A stretch of DNA of 64,000 nt from NCBI GenBank assembly GCA_024867545.1, contig JANFNE010000042.1, positions 62,001-126,000 on the forward strand. Direction: 5' to 3'. How positions within the stretch are numbered: position 1 is the first letter of the stretch; each line of letters starts with the position of its first letter. The translations under genes and the position numbers were made by a program. The stretch comes from Phytopythium helicoides. Lineage: Eukaryota > Oomycota > Peronosporomycetes > Pythiales > Pythiaceae. Under the pieces are notes generated by a model. It did not search any database. It was given only the letters and a program-made list of their open reading frames with translations, and was not told the origin of the DNA. Positions 10,650 through 19,121 of this stretch are shown here, piece after piece.

Positions 10650-11421
10650 CCTGCCCAGCATTCAATGAACGTGTTCTGTATGCGACGTGAGCTTCTCCGC
10701 GGTGTGCATCGGATCACACACCACCCGCATTGTCGGGATCGTATTGATGTCGTCTCCTCGCGGTGGTCCACTGTCACAGGTTGTCAAACCCTGCGGGCGG
10801 GAGGAAAAGGATAGCATGCGGCACGGCACCAAGCGGCAGCGTGGTCTGTCTCTCATCCACATCATCATTTCCCGCTGCTGTTGCGCGGTTGCGGTGGTGG
10901 AATCAAGCTCCGCCGGCTGTGCTGGGGCGTCGGCCGCCACCTGTCGCCGGCCCCCTCTGACTTGCGGATGCATCTCATCTCATCTCCGTCTGCTGCTTCA
11001 GTCCTGAACAATCCTATGCGTGGCACGCGAACCGGTAGCTCCTCGGTACTGCAACGAGCAGTAACAGCGCATGGAGCACCTTCTCTCGCCGATCCGTCTC
11101 TCGCGGGCTCATCGGTGGCCTGGAGCTGCTCGTCGCCTCGAGGAGCTGCCCAGCCGACCGCAAGCTCCCATACTTTCCGCGAGATCAAGCGGCGAGGTAG
11201 GGGTCGCCGGGGCTAGAGAGGACAAGGGGGATAAGGACCGACGATTTGGCCGGGCTCTGACCGCGCGAGTGGAGCTGCTGGGCTCGTCCAGGGCTTTCTC
11301 TCAAGCACGGCGCCCGACGTCGCAGCGTTGAGACCATTCGTCAATTTCCCGACTCGAGCCCAAGACCAGCAAGGGATCTGCAAGCGACAAGCCGGGAAAT
11401 ATCCAAGGAGCTCAGGCGACC
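10650..11421. other. Upstream region of H+-ATPase copy 1
   Basis: 772 bp without a credible gene; small ORFs lack known domains. It ends in a core promoter (separate entry). This sequence is not shared with the leaders of copies 2 and 3 except for a short CCATTCGTCAA word. Confidence 0.5.
11334..11350 (+). promoter_or_regulatory. Oomycete initiator plus flanking element, H+-ATPase copy 1
   Basis: CCATTCGTCAATTTCCC: an initiator close to YCATTYY directly followed by CAATTTCCC, a perfect CAWTTTNYY flanking promoter region. It lies 71 bases before the ATG at 11422. The inverted copy 4 has the same pair at a similar distance. Confidence 0.7.
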
Positions 11422-14400
11422 ATGGCGAGCGGCAACTCGTACATGTCGATGGCGACGCCCAACGACGCCAAGAACTACATTAACGAGGCTGGCCAGATCC
11501 AGTGGGCCCAGATCCCGCTGAACGCGGCGCTCGACAAGCTCAAGGCCACCCGTGAGGGTCTCACCTCGGATGAGGCGCAGAAGCGCCTGGCCGAGTACGG
11601 CCCCAACAAGCTCCCCGAGGAGAAGGTGAACAAGCTCATGGTCTTCCTGGGCTTCATGTGGAACCCGCTCTCGTGGGCCATGGAGGTGGCCGCCATCCTC
11701 TCGATCGTGCTGCTCGACTACGCCGACTTTGCGCTCATCCTCTTCCTGCTGCTGCTCAACGCCTGCATCGGCTACTTTGAGGAGATCCAGGCTGGCGACG
11801 CCGTCGCTGCGCTCATGGGTCAGCTCGCCCCCGAGGCCAAGGTGCTTCGCGACGGCGAGATGATCAACGTCCCCGCTGACCTGCTTGTGCCCGGTGACGT
11901 CATCCGCGTCCGCCTGGGTGATGTGATCCCGGCCGACCTCAAGTTCCTCGAGGGCGACCCGGTGAAGGTCGACCAGTCGTCGCTGACGGGTGAGTCGCTG
12001 CCGGTGACCAAGAACGAGGGCGATGAGGGCTACTCTGGCTCGGTCGTGAAGCAGGGTGAGATCGAGGCCGTCGTGACCAGCACGGGTGTCAACACGTTCC
12101 TGGGCCGCGCCGCCGAGCAGATCGCGGGTGCCGACTCGCACGGCCGCCTGCAGATGGTGCTGACCACGGTCGGCAACTTCTGCATGGTGTCCATCCTGGT
12201 CTGGTGCTTCATCGAGCTGGTTGTGCAGATGGCTGGCCGCACGTCGGAGAACCCGTGCTACATCGTGACGGACGGCTGCCTGGGTGTCGCCAACATCCTG
12301 GTGCTGATCGTCGGTGGTATCCCGGTTGCCATGCCCACGGTGCTTTCGGTGACGCTGGCCATCGGTTCGTCGGCTCTTGCCAAGGAGAACGCCATTGTGA
12401 CGCGTCTGACGTGCATTGAGGAGATGGCGTCGATGGAGATCCTGTGCTCGGACAAGACGGGCACGCTCACGCTCAACAAGCTGTCGGTGGACCTGGACAA
12501 CCTGATCCCGTACAACAACTTCACGGCGGACGACATCCTCAAGTACGGTGCTCTCGCGGCCCGTATCGAGAACAACGAGGCCATTGATGTTGTGTGCTTC
12601 AACACGTACCCGGGCAAGGACACGATCAAGGACGAGTACACGCTGCTGCACTACACGCCGTTCGACCCCACGACGAAGCGCACGATCGCCAAGCTCAAGG
12701 ACAACCGCACGGGTGAGATCTTCCGCGCCGTCAAGGGTGCTCCGCAGGTGGTGCTGGACATGGACGTGAACGCCGACAAGCTCCGTGTGGAGGTTGAGGA
12801 CCGCATCAACGAGTTCGCGTCGCGCGGCTACCGTGGTCTTGGTGTTGGTATCTCTCGCAGCGGCGACGTGCCGGTGGAGGAGTGCGAGTGGCAGATGATC
12901 GGTCTGCTGCCGCTGTTCGACCCTCCTCGCCACGACACGGCTGACACGGTGAAGAAGGCCATTGCGCTCGGTGTTGCTGTCAAGATGGTCACTGGTGACC
13001 AGAAGGCTATTGCTGTTGAGACGTGCCGTCAGCTGGGAATGCCGACGAACATCCTGGATACCTCTTTCTTCAACCAGGCTCCTCCTCCTGGCCTGAACCT
13101 GGCGCAGATGGTGTACGACACGGACGGATTTGCTCAGGTGTTCCCGGAGCACAAGTTCGAGATCGTGAAGCACCTGCAGTCGCTGAACAAGGTTGTTGGT
13201 ATGACTGGTGATGGTGTGAACGATGCTCCTGCACTCGCTCAGGCCGACATCGGTATTGCTGTCGACGATGCTACGGACGCTGCTCGCGCTGCTGCCGACA
13301 TTGTGCTCGTTTCGCCCGGTCTGAGTGTGATTATCACGGCCATCCGCATGAGCCGTGAGATTTTCCTCCGCATGAAGAACTACGCTATGTACTCGATCGC
13401 CATGACGGTTCGTATCGTGTTCACGTTCGGTCTGCTGACGGTTGCGTGGAACTGGTACTTCCCTCCTATCCTTGTGGTGGTGCTTGCTATTCTGAACGAC
13501 GGTACGATTCTGACGATCTCGAAGGACAATGTGGTTGCGTCGCCGCGTCCGGACTCGTGGAAGCTGAAGGAGGTGTTCATCTCGTCGATCAGCTTCGGCA
13601 TCTGGCTCACGCTGTCGACGATTGTTCTGTTCGCGGTGGTGTACAACTCGGACGGTTTCGAGGGTGCCGGTGTGGAGAACCTGTGCGTCGGCTGCATGAA
13701 GGACCACTGCGACGACTACTTCCAGTCGGCGTACCAGGAGTGCGCGATTACGGCCAACTCGACTGGCTGCGGTGAGATGGACGGTGACGTGATCAAGACG
13801 GCTTCGCTGTCGGAGGTGGGCAAGTTCCGCGCCAACCTGATCAACGAGTACTGGAACGACTACACGGCCAAGTACGACTCGAAGGACAAGCTGTTCGAGG
13901 ACCTTGCGGACTTCCACCTGAACGACCTGCCGGGCGATGTCAAGCCGTCGGCCGACGAGGCGTACGACCAGTTCGTGTACCAGTACACACTGGGCCAGAG
14001 CGGCTCTGGTTACAGCGGCAGCTACGACGTGTTCAGCGCTGCTCAGCACGGCAAGGGTGTGGTGTTCATCGGTGACGACAAGGTGCCGGTGACGAACCAG
14101 GTGAGCTTCTGCGACTACGTGTGGGACTTCTCGAACTGGAACTCGACGTGGGGCAAGGACCACGACACGATCGGCCCCGGCATCCAGCGCAAGGAGGGCG
14201 TGCTCCGCTCGCTCGTGTACACGCAGGTGTCGATCTCCGGTCAGGCTCTGATCTTCGTGACGCGTACGGCCGGCTCGAACAACTGGTTCTTCGCGGAGCG
14301 TCCGGCGACGCTGCTGCTGATCGCGTTCGTGTTCGCTCAGATCGTGGCTTCGGTGATCGGCTGGATTGGTTTCGGCGGCTACCCGACGGACCGTATTGCT

Positions 14401-14628
14401 GTGATCGGCTGCGGCGGTGGCTACATTCTTGTGGCGTGGCTGTGGGTGATCGTGTGGCACTTCCCGCTCGACCTGATCAAGTTCGCGGTCAACTACATGC
14501 TGTACAAGGGCACGGACACGTACAACCAGAAGGCGTTCACGTCGCGCATCAACGCCGGCCACCCGACGCTCGCGCACTCGGTCGTCACGAACGAGCAGCG
14601 CTCGATTCGCGCCAGCCGCACGGTGTAA
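11422..14628 (+). CDS. PMA1: Plasma-membrane H+-ATPase (P3A type), copy 1
   Basis: 1068-residue P-type proton pump that uses ATP to export H+ and energise the plasma membrane. Seen: TGESLPVTK (actuator-domain dephosphorylation loop), phosphorylated Asp344 in CSDKTGTLT, KGAPQV in the nucleotide-binding domain, MTGDGVNDAP near residue 593 and about ten hydrophobic segments. Compared with plant and fungal pumps (about 920-950 residues) it is long: an extra loop of roughly 130 residues (about 755-885) with spaced cysteines (CVGCMKDHC and others) sits between late membrane helices. The N-terminus is MASGNSYMSMATP, shared with copy 4. The C-terminal tail is short and lacks an obvious plant-type 14-3-3 site. 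No intron. The DNA from about codon 14 onward is almost identical to copies 2 and 3. Confidence 0.96.
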   Translation: MASGNSYMSMATPNDAKNYINEAGQIQWAQIPLNAALDKLKATREGLTSDEAQKRLAEYGPNKLPEEKVNKLMVFLGFMWNPLSWAMEVAAILSIVLLDYADFALILFLLLLNACIGYFEEIQAGDAVAALMGQLAPEAKVLRDGEMINVPADLLVPGDVIRVRLGDVIPADLKFLEGDPVKVDQSSLTGESLPVTKNEGDEGYSGSVVKQGEIEAVVTSTGVNTFLGRAAEQIAGADSHGRLQMVLTTVGNFCMVSILVWCFIELVVQMAGRTSENPCYIVTDGCLGVANILVLIVGGIPVAMPTVLSVTLAIGSSALAKENAIVTRLTCIEEMASMEILCSDKTGTLTLNKLSVDLDNLIPYNNFTADDILKYGALAARIENNEAIDVVCFNTYPGKDTIKDEYTLLHYTPFDPTTKRTIAKLKDNRTGEIFRAVKGAPQVVLDMDVNADKLRVEVEDRINEFASRGYRGLGVGISRSGDVPVEECEWQMIGLLPLFDPPRHDTADTVKKAIALGVAVKMVTGDQKAIAVETCRQLGMPTNILDTSFFNQAPPPGLNLAQMVYDTDGFAQVFPEHKFEIVKHLQSLNKVVGMTGDGVNDAPALAQADIGIAVDDATDAARAAADIVLVSPGLSVIITAIRMSREIFLRMKNYAMYSIAMTVRIVFTFGLLTVAWNWYFPPILVVVLAILNDGTILTISKDNVVASPRPDSWKLKEVFISSISFGIWLTLSTIVLFAVVYNSDGFEGAGVENLCVGCMKDHCDDYFQSAYQECAITANSTGCGEMDGDVIKTASLSEVGKFRANLINEYWNDYTAKYDSKDKLFEDLADFHLNDLPGDVKPSADEAYDQFVYQYTLGQSGSGYSGSYDVFSAAQHGKGVVFIGDDKVPVTNQVSFCDYVWDFSNWNSTWGKDHDTIGPGIQRKEGVLRSLVYTQVSISGQALIFVTRTAGSNNWFFAERPATLLLIAFVFAQIVASVIGWIGFGGYPTDRIAVIGCGGGYILVAWLWVIVWHFPLDLIKFAVNYMLYKGTDTYNQKAFTSRINAGHPTLAHSVVTNEQRSIRASRTV

Positions 14629-14788
14629 GCTTACTGACCGGGCGTCGACTTGTAGAGATGTAGCCTAGCACTCTCTGAACGAAGGAGGACGCTACTGAAG
14701 TCGAGTGTGTGCCTTAGACAATGGAATAGCTACCTAGCTCGCTTGGTAATGAAACATTGATTGATGTCGCAGTCACAAACAAAGTTCA
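14629..14788 (+). other. 3' flank of H+-ATPase copy 1
   Basis: This 160-bp stretch, starting gcttactgaccgggcg, is repeated identically after copy 2 (18479) and copy 3 (22329). It probably contains the 3' untranslated region. No other element is seen. Confidence 0.5.
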
Positions 14789-14942
14789 CTACACTTCTAC
14801 CGTTTCATCAACCAGGTTTTCGACAGGCGTGGCGTTCGAAAAGTGGGCAGAGTAATTTGATTCCAGCATTTTGACGATGTTTTCGTTGGGGATGGTTGTG
14901 GGCGAAACCCTCTGCATTTTCTGAAGTTGAACCGTGCGAGCA
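14789..14942 (-). pseudogene. Orphan 3' end of the CD36-like gene, fragment 1
   Basis: 154 bp identical in arrangement to the last codons of the CD36-like gene (22489-22642), coding for the cytosolic tail from about RTVQLQKM to ETVEV plus stop. Upstream of 14942 the receptor sequence stops abruptly and unrelated DNA begins. It is a relic of the tandem duplication and not a gene by itself. Confidence 0.9.
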
Positions 14943-15271
14943 AGATGAGTGGAATGCTATACGTAGTCGGTGAAAGAGGGAAATGAATATTGTGCATCTC
15001 GTGCATTTTTGGAGCGTATCTAATCGTGATTGCGTACTTGTGATGGTCCTGGCATGACAATGATGCCCCTTCAAGATCAAGTTCATTTGTGATGCATAAC
15101 TCTTCCAACACGCCGTAGGAGAAGAGTTCCTTTCGATCTCCCACAATAGTCTACAAGCGAAGGCTCCATGTTTTCTTTCAAACAGTGCGTGGGTGATATC
15201 GCGGAAGACGAGGCCATTCGTCAACCTGCTGAGACCTGTATAGAGCCTGAAAGCACGAATAATCAAGGAAG
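14943..15271. other. Leader of H+-ATPase copy 2, alien to copy 1
   Basis: 329 bp repeated before copy 3 (18793-19121) but absent before copy 1. It must hold the promoter of copies 2 and 3: CCATTCGTCAA at 15214-15224 matches the initiator region of copy 1 and sits 57 bases upstream of the ATG, though the following CAATTTCCC flanking element is not kept. On the minus strand it reads as coding-like sequence (for example VLEELCITNELDLEGASL), with no family I recognise, so it may derive from another gene. Confidence 0.5.
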
Positions 15272-18200
15272 ATGCCGAACAGCACCTCATACTCCTCTAT
15301 AGCGATACCCAATGACGCCAAGAACTACATTAACGAGGCTGGCCAGATCCAGTGGGCCCAGATCCCGCTGAACGCGGCGCTCGACAAGCTCAAGGCCACC
15401 CGTGAGGGTCTCACCTCAGATGAAGCGCAGAGGCGGCTGACCGAGTACGGCCCCAACAAACTCCCCGAGGAGAAGGTGAACAAGCTCATGGTCTTCCTGG
15501 GCTTCATGTGGAACCCGCTCTCGTGGGCCATGGAGGTGGCCGCCATCCTCTCGATCGTGCTGCTCGACTACGCCGACTTTGCGCTCATCCTCTTCCTGCT
15601 GCTGCTCAACGCCTGCATCGGCTACTTTGAGGAGATCCAGGCTGGCGACGCCGTCGCTGCGCTCATGGGTCAGCTCGCCCCCGAGGCCAAGGTGCTTCGC
15701 GACGGCGAGATGATCAACGTCCCCGCTGACCTGCTTGTGCCCGGTGACGTCATCCGCGTCCGCCTGGGTGATGTGATCCCGGCCGACCTCAAGTTCCTCG
15801 AGGGCGACCCGGTGAAGGTCGACCAGTCGTCGCTGACGGGTGAGTCGCTGCCGGTGACCAAGAACGAGGGCGATGAGGGCTACTCTGGCTCGGTCGTGAA
15901 GCAGGGTGAGATCGAGGCCGTCGTGACCAGCACGGGTGTCAACACGTTCCTGGGCCGCGCCGCCGAGCAGATCGCGGGTGCCGACTCGCACGGCCGCCTG
16001 CAGATGGTGCTGACCACGGTCGGCAACTTCTGCATGGTGTCCATCCTGGTCTGGTGCTTCATCGAGCTGGTTGTGCAGATGGCTGGCCGCACGTCGGAGA
16101 ACCCGTGCTACATCGTGACGGACGGCTGCCTGGGTGTCGCCAACATCCTGGTGCTGATCGTCGGTGGTATCCCGGTTGCCATGCCCACGGTGCTTTCGGT
16201 GACGCTGGCCATCGGTTCGTCGGCTCTTGCCAAGGAGAACGCCATTGTGACGCGTCTGACGTGCATTGAGGAGATGGCGTCGATGGAGATCCTGTGCTCG
16301 GACAAGACGGGCACGCTCACGCTCAACAAGCTGTCGGTGGACCTGGACAACCTGATCCCGTACAACAACTTCACGGCGGACGACATCCTCAAGTACGGTG
16401 CTCTCGCGGCCCGTATCGAGAACAACGAGGCCATTGATGTTGTGTGCTTCAACACGTACCCGGGCAAGGACACGATCAAGGACGAGTACACGCTGCTGCA
16501 CTACACGCCGTTCGACCCCACGACGAAGCGCACGATCGCCAAGCTCAAGGACAACCGCACGGGTGAGATCTTCCGCGCCGTCAAGGGTGCTCCGCAGGTG
16601 GTGCTGGACATGGACGTGAACGCCGACAAGCTCCGTGTGGAGGTTGAGGACCGCATCAACGAGTTCGCGTCGCGCGGCTACCGTGGTCTTGGTGTTGGTA
16701 TCTCTCGCAGCGGCGACGTGCCGGTGGAGGAGTGCGAGTGGCAGATGATCGGTCTGCTGCCGCTGTTCGACCCTCCTCGCCACGACACGGCTGACACGGT
16801 GAAGAAGGCCATTGCGCTCGGTGTTGCTGTCAAGATGGTCACTGGTGACCAGAAGGCTATTGCTGTTGAGACGTGCCGTCAGCTGGGAATGCCGACGAAC
16901 ATCCTGGATACCTCTTTCTTCAACCAGGCTCCTCCTCCTGGCCTGAACCTGGCGCAGATGGTGTACGACACGGACGGATTTGCTCAGGTGTTCCCGGAGC
17001 ACAAGTTCGAGATCGTGAAGCACCTGCAGTCGCTGAACAAGGTTGTTGGTATGACTGGTGATGGTGTGAACGACGCTCCTGCACTCGCTCAGGCCGACAT
17101 CGGTATTGCTGTCGACGATGCTACGGACGCTGCTCGCGCTGCTGCCGACATTGTGCTCGTTTCGCCCGGTCTGAGTGTGATTATCACGGCCATCCGCATG
17201 AGCCGTGAGATTTTCCTCCGCATGAAGAACTACGCTATGTACTCGATCGCCATGACGGTTCGTATCGTGTTCACGTTCGGTCTGCTGACGGTTGCGTGGA
17301 ACTGGTACTTCCCTCCTATCCTTGTGGTGGTGCTTGCTATTCTGAACGACGGTACGATTCTGACGATCTCGAAGGACAATGTGGTTGCGTCGCCGCGTCC
17401 GGACTCGTGGAAGCTGAAGGAGGTGTTCATCTCGTCGATCAGCTTCGGCATCTGGCTCACGCTGTCGACGATTGTTCTGTTCGCGGTGGTGTACAACTCG
17501 GACGGTTTCGAGGGTGCCGGTGTGGAGAACCTGTGCGTCGGCTGCATGAAGGACCACTGCGACGACTACTTCCAGTCGGCGTACCAGGAGTGCGCGATTA
17601 CGGCCAACTCGACTGGCTGCGGTGAGATGGACGGTGACGTGATCAAGACGGCTTCGCTGTCGGAGGTGGGCAAGTTCCGCGCCAACCTGATCAACGAGTA
17701 CTGGAACGACTACACGGCCAAGTACGACTCGAAGGACAAGCTGTTCGAGGACCTTGCGGACTTCCACCTGAACGACCTGCCGGGCGATGTCAAGCCGTCG
17801 GCCGACGAGGCGTACGACCAGTTCGTGTACCAGTACACACTGGGCCAGAGCGGCTCTGGTTACAGCGGCAGCTACGACGTGTTCAGCGCTGCTCAGCACG
17901 GCAAGGGTGTGGTGTTCATCGGTGACGACAAGGTGCCGGTGACGAACCAGGTGAGCTTCTGCGACTACGTGTGGGACTTCTCGAACTGGAACTCGACGTG
18001 GGGCAAGGACCACGACACGATCGGCCCCGGCATCCAGCGCAAGGAGGGCGTGCTCCGCTCGCTCGTGTACACGCAGGTGTCGATCTCCGGTCAGGCTCTG
18101 ATCTTCGTGACGCGTACGGCCGGCTCGAACAACTGGTTCTTCGCGGAGCGTCCGGCGACGCTGCTGCTGATCGCGTTCGTGTTCGCTCAGATCGTGGCTT

Positions 18201-18478
18201 CGGTGATCGGCTGGATTGGTTTCGGCGGCTACCCGACGGACCGTATTGCTGTGATCGGCTGCGGCGGTGGCTACATTCTTGTGGCGTGGCTGTGGGTGAT
18301 CGTGTGGCACTTCCCGCTCGACCTGATCAAGTTCGCGGTCAACTACATGCTGTACAAGGGCACGGACACGTACAACCAGAAGGCGTTCACGTCGCGCATC
18401 AACGCCGGCCACCCGACGCTCGCGCACTCGGTCGTCACGAACGAGCAGCGCTCGATTCGCGCCAGCCGCACGGTGTAA
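15272..18478 (+). CDS. PMA1: Plasma-membrane H+-ATPase (P3A type), copy 2
   Basis: Same 1068-residue proton pump as copy 1, with all catalytic motifs (TGES, CSDKTGTLT, TGDGVNDAP) intact. It differs in the first dozen residues (MPNSTSYSSIAIP instead of MASGNSYMSMATP) and at EAQRRLTEYG instead of EAQKRLAEYG. Between these two patches and after them the DNA is essentially the same as copy 1, a mosaic pattern expected from gene conversion. It has its own leader, so its expression may differ from copy 1. Confidence 0.95.
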   Translation: MPNSTSYSSIAIPNDAKNYINEAGQIQWAQIPLNAALDKLKATREGLTSDEAQRRLTEYGPNKLPEEKVNKLMVFLGFMWNPLSWAMEVAAILSIVLLDYADFALILFLLLLNACIGYFEEIQAGDAVAALMGQLAPEAKVLRDGEMINVPADLLVPGDVIRVRLGDVIPADLKFLEGDPVKVDQSSLTGESLPVTKNEGDEGYSGSVVKQGEIEAVVTSTGVNTFLGRAAEQIAGADSHGRLQMVLTTVGNFCMVSILVWCFIELVVQMAGRTSENPCYIVTDGCLGVANILVLIVGGIPVAMPTVLSVTLAIGSSALAKENAIVTRLTCIEEMASMEILCSDKTGTLTLNKLSVDLDNLIPYNNFTADDILKYGALAARIENNEAIDVVCFNTYPGKDTIKDEYTLLHYTPFDPTTKRTIAKLKDNRTGEIFRAVKGAPQVVLDMDVNADKLRVEVEDRINEFASRGYRGLGVGISRSGDVPVEECEWQMIGLLPLFDPPRHDTADTVKKAIALGVAVKMVTGDQKAIAVETCRQLGMPTNILDTSFFNQAPPPGLNLAQMVYDTDGFAQVFPEHKFEIVKHLQSLNKVVGMTGDGVNDAPALAQADIGIAVDDATDAARAAADIVLVSPGLSVIITAIRMSREIFLRMKNYAMYSIAMTVRIVFTFGLLTVAWNWYFPPILVVVLAILNDGTILTISKDNVVASPRPDSWKLKEVFISSISFGIWLTLSTIVLFAVVYNSDGFEGAGVENLCVGCMKDHCDDYFQSAYQECAITANSTGCGEMDGDVIKTASLSEVGKFRANLINEYWNDYTAKYDSKDKLFEDLADFHLNDLPGDVKPSADEAYDQFVYQYTLGQSGSGYSGSYDVFSAAQHGKGVVFIGDDKVPVTNQVSFCDYVWDFSNWNSTWGKDHDTIGPGIQRKEGVLRSLVYTQVSISGQALIFVTRTAGSNNWFFAERPATLLLIAFVFAQIVASVIGWIGFGGYPTDRIAVIGCGGGYILVAWLWVIVWHFPLDLIKFAVNYMLYKGTDTYNQKAFTSRINAGHPTLAHSVVTNEQRSIRASRTV

Positions 18479-18638
18479 GCTTACTGACCGGGCGTCGACT
18501 TGTAGAGATGTAGCCTAGCACTCTCTGAACGAAGGAGGACGCTACTGAAGTCGAGTGTGTGCCTTAGACAATGGAATAGCTACCTAGCTCGCTTGGTAAT
18601 GAAACATTGATTGATGTCGCAGTCACAAACAAAGTTCA
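18479..18638 (+). other. 3' flank of H+-ATPase copy 2
   Basis: Identical to the 160 bp after copy 1. Probable 3' untranslated region. Confidence 0.45.
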
Positions 18639-18792
18639 CTACACTTCTACCGTTTCATCAACCAGGTTTTCGACAGGCGTGGCGTTCGAAAAGTGGGCAG
18701 AGTAATTTGATTCCAGCATTTTGACGATGTTTTCGTTGGGGATGGTTGTGGGCGAAACCCTCTGCATTTTCTGAAGTTGAACCGTGCGAGCA
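18639..18792 (-). pseudogene. Orphan 3' end of the CD36-like gene, fragment 2
   Basis: Second truncated copy of the receptor tail, 3850 bp after fragment 1 and with the same breakpoint (18792). It encodes only the C-terminal cytosolic residues and stop. Confidence 0.9.
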
Positions 18793-19121
18793 AGATGAGT
18801 GGAATGCTATACGTAGTCGGTGAAAGAGGGAAATGAATATTGTGCATCTCGTGCATTTTTGGAGCGTATCTAATCGTGATTGCGTACTTGTGATGGTCCT
18901 GGCATGACAATGATGCCCCTTCAAGATCAAGTTCATTTGTGATGCATAACTCTTCCAACACGCCGTAGGAGAAGAGTTCCTTTCGATCTCCCACAATAGT
19001 CTACAAGCGAAGGCTCCATGTTTTCTTTCAAACAGTGCGTGGGTGATATCGCGGAAGACGAGGCCATTCGTCAACCTGCTGAGACCTGTATAGAGCCTGA
19101 AAGCACGAATAATCAAGGAAG
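18793..19121. other. Leader of H+-ATPase copy 3
   Basis: Repeat of the copy 2 leader, including the CCATTCGTCAA word (19064-19074). It presumably drives copy 3. Confidence 0.5.
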
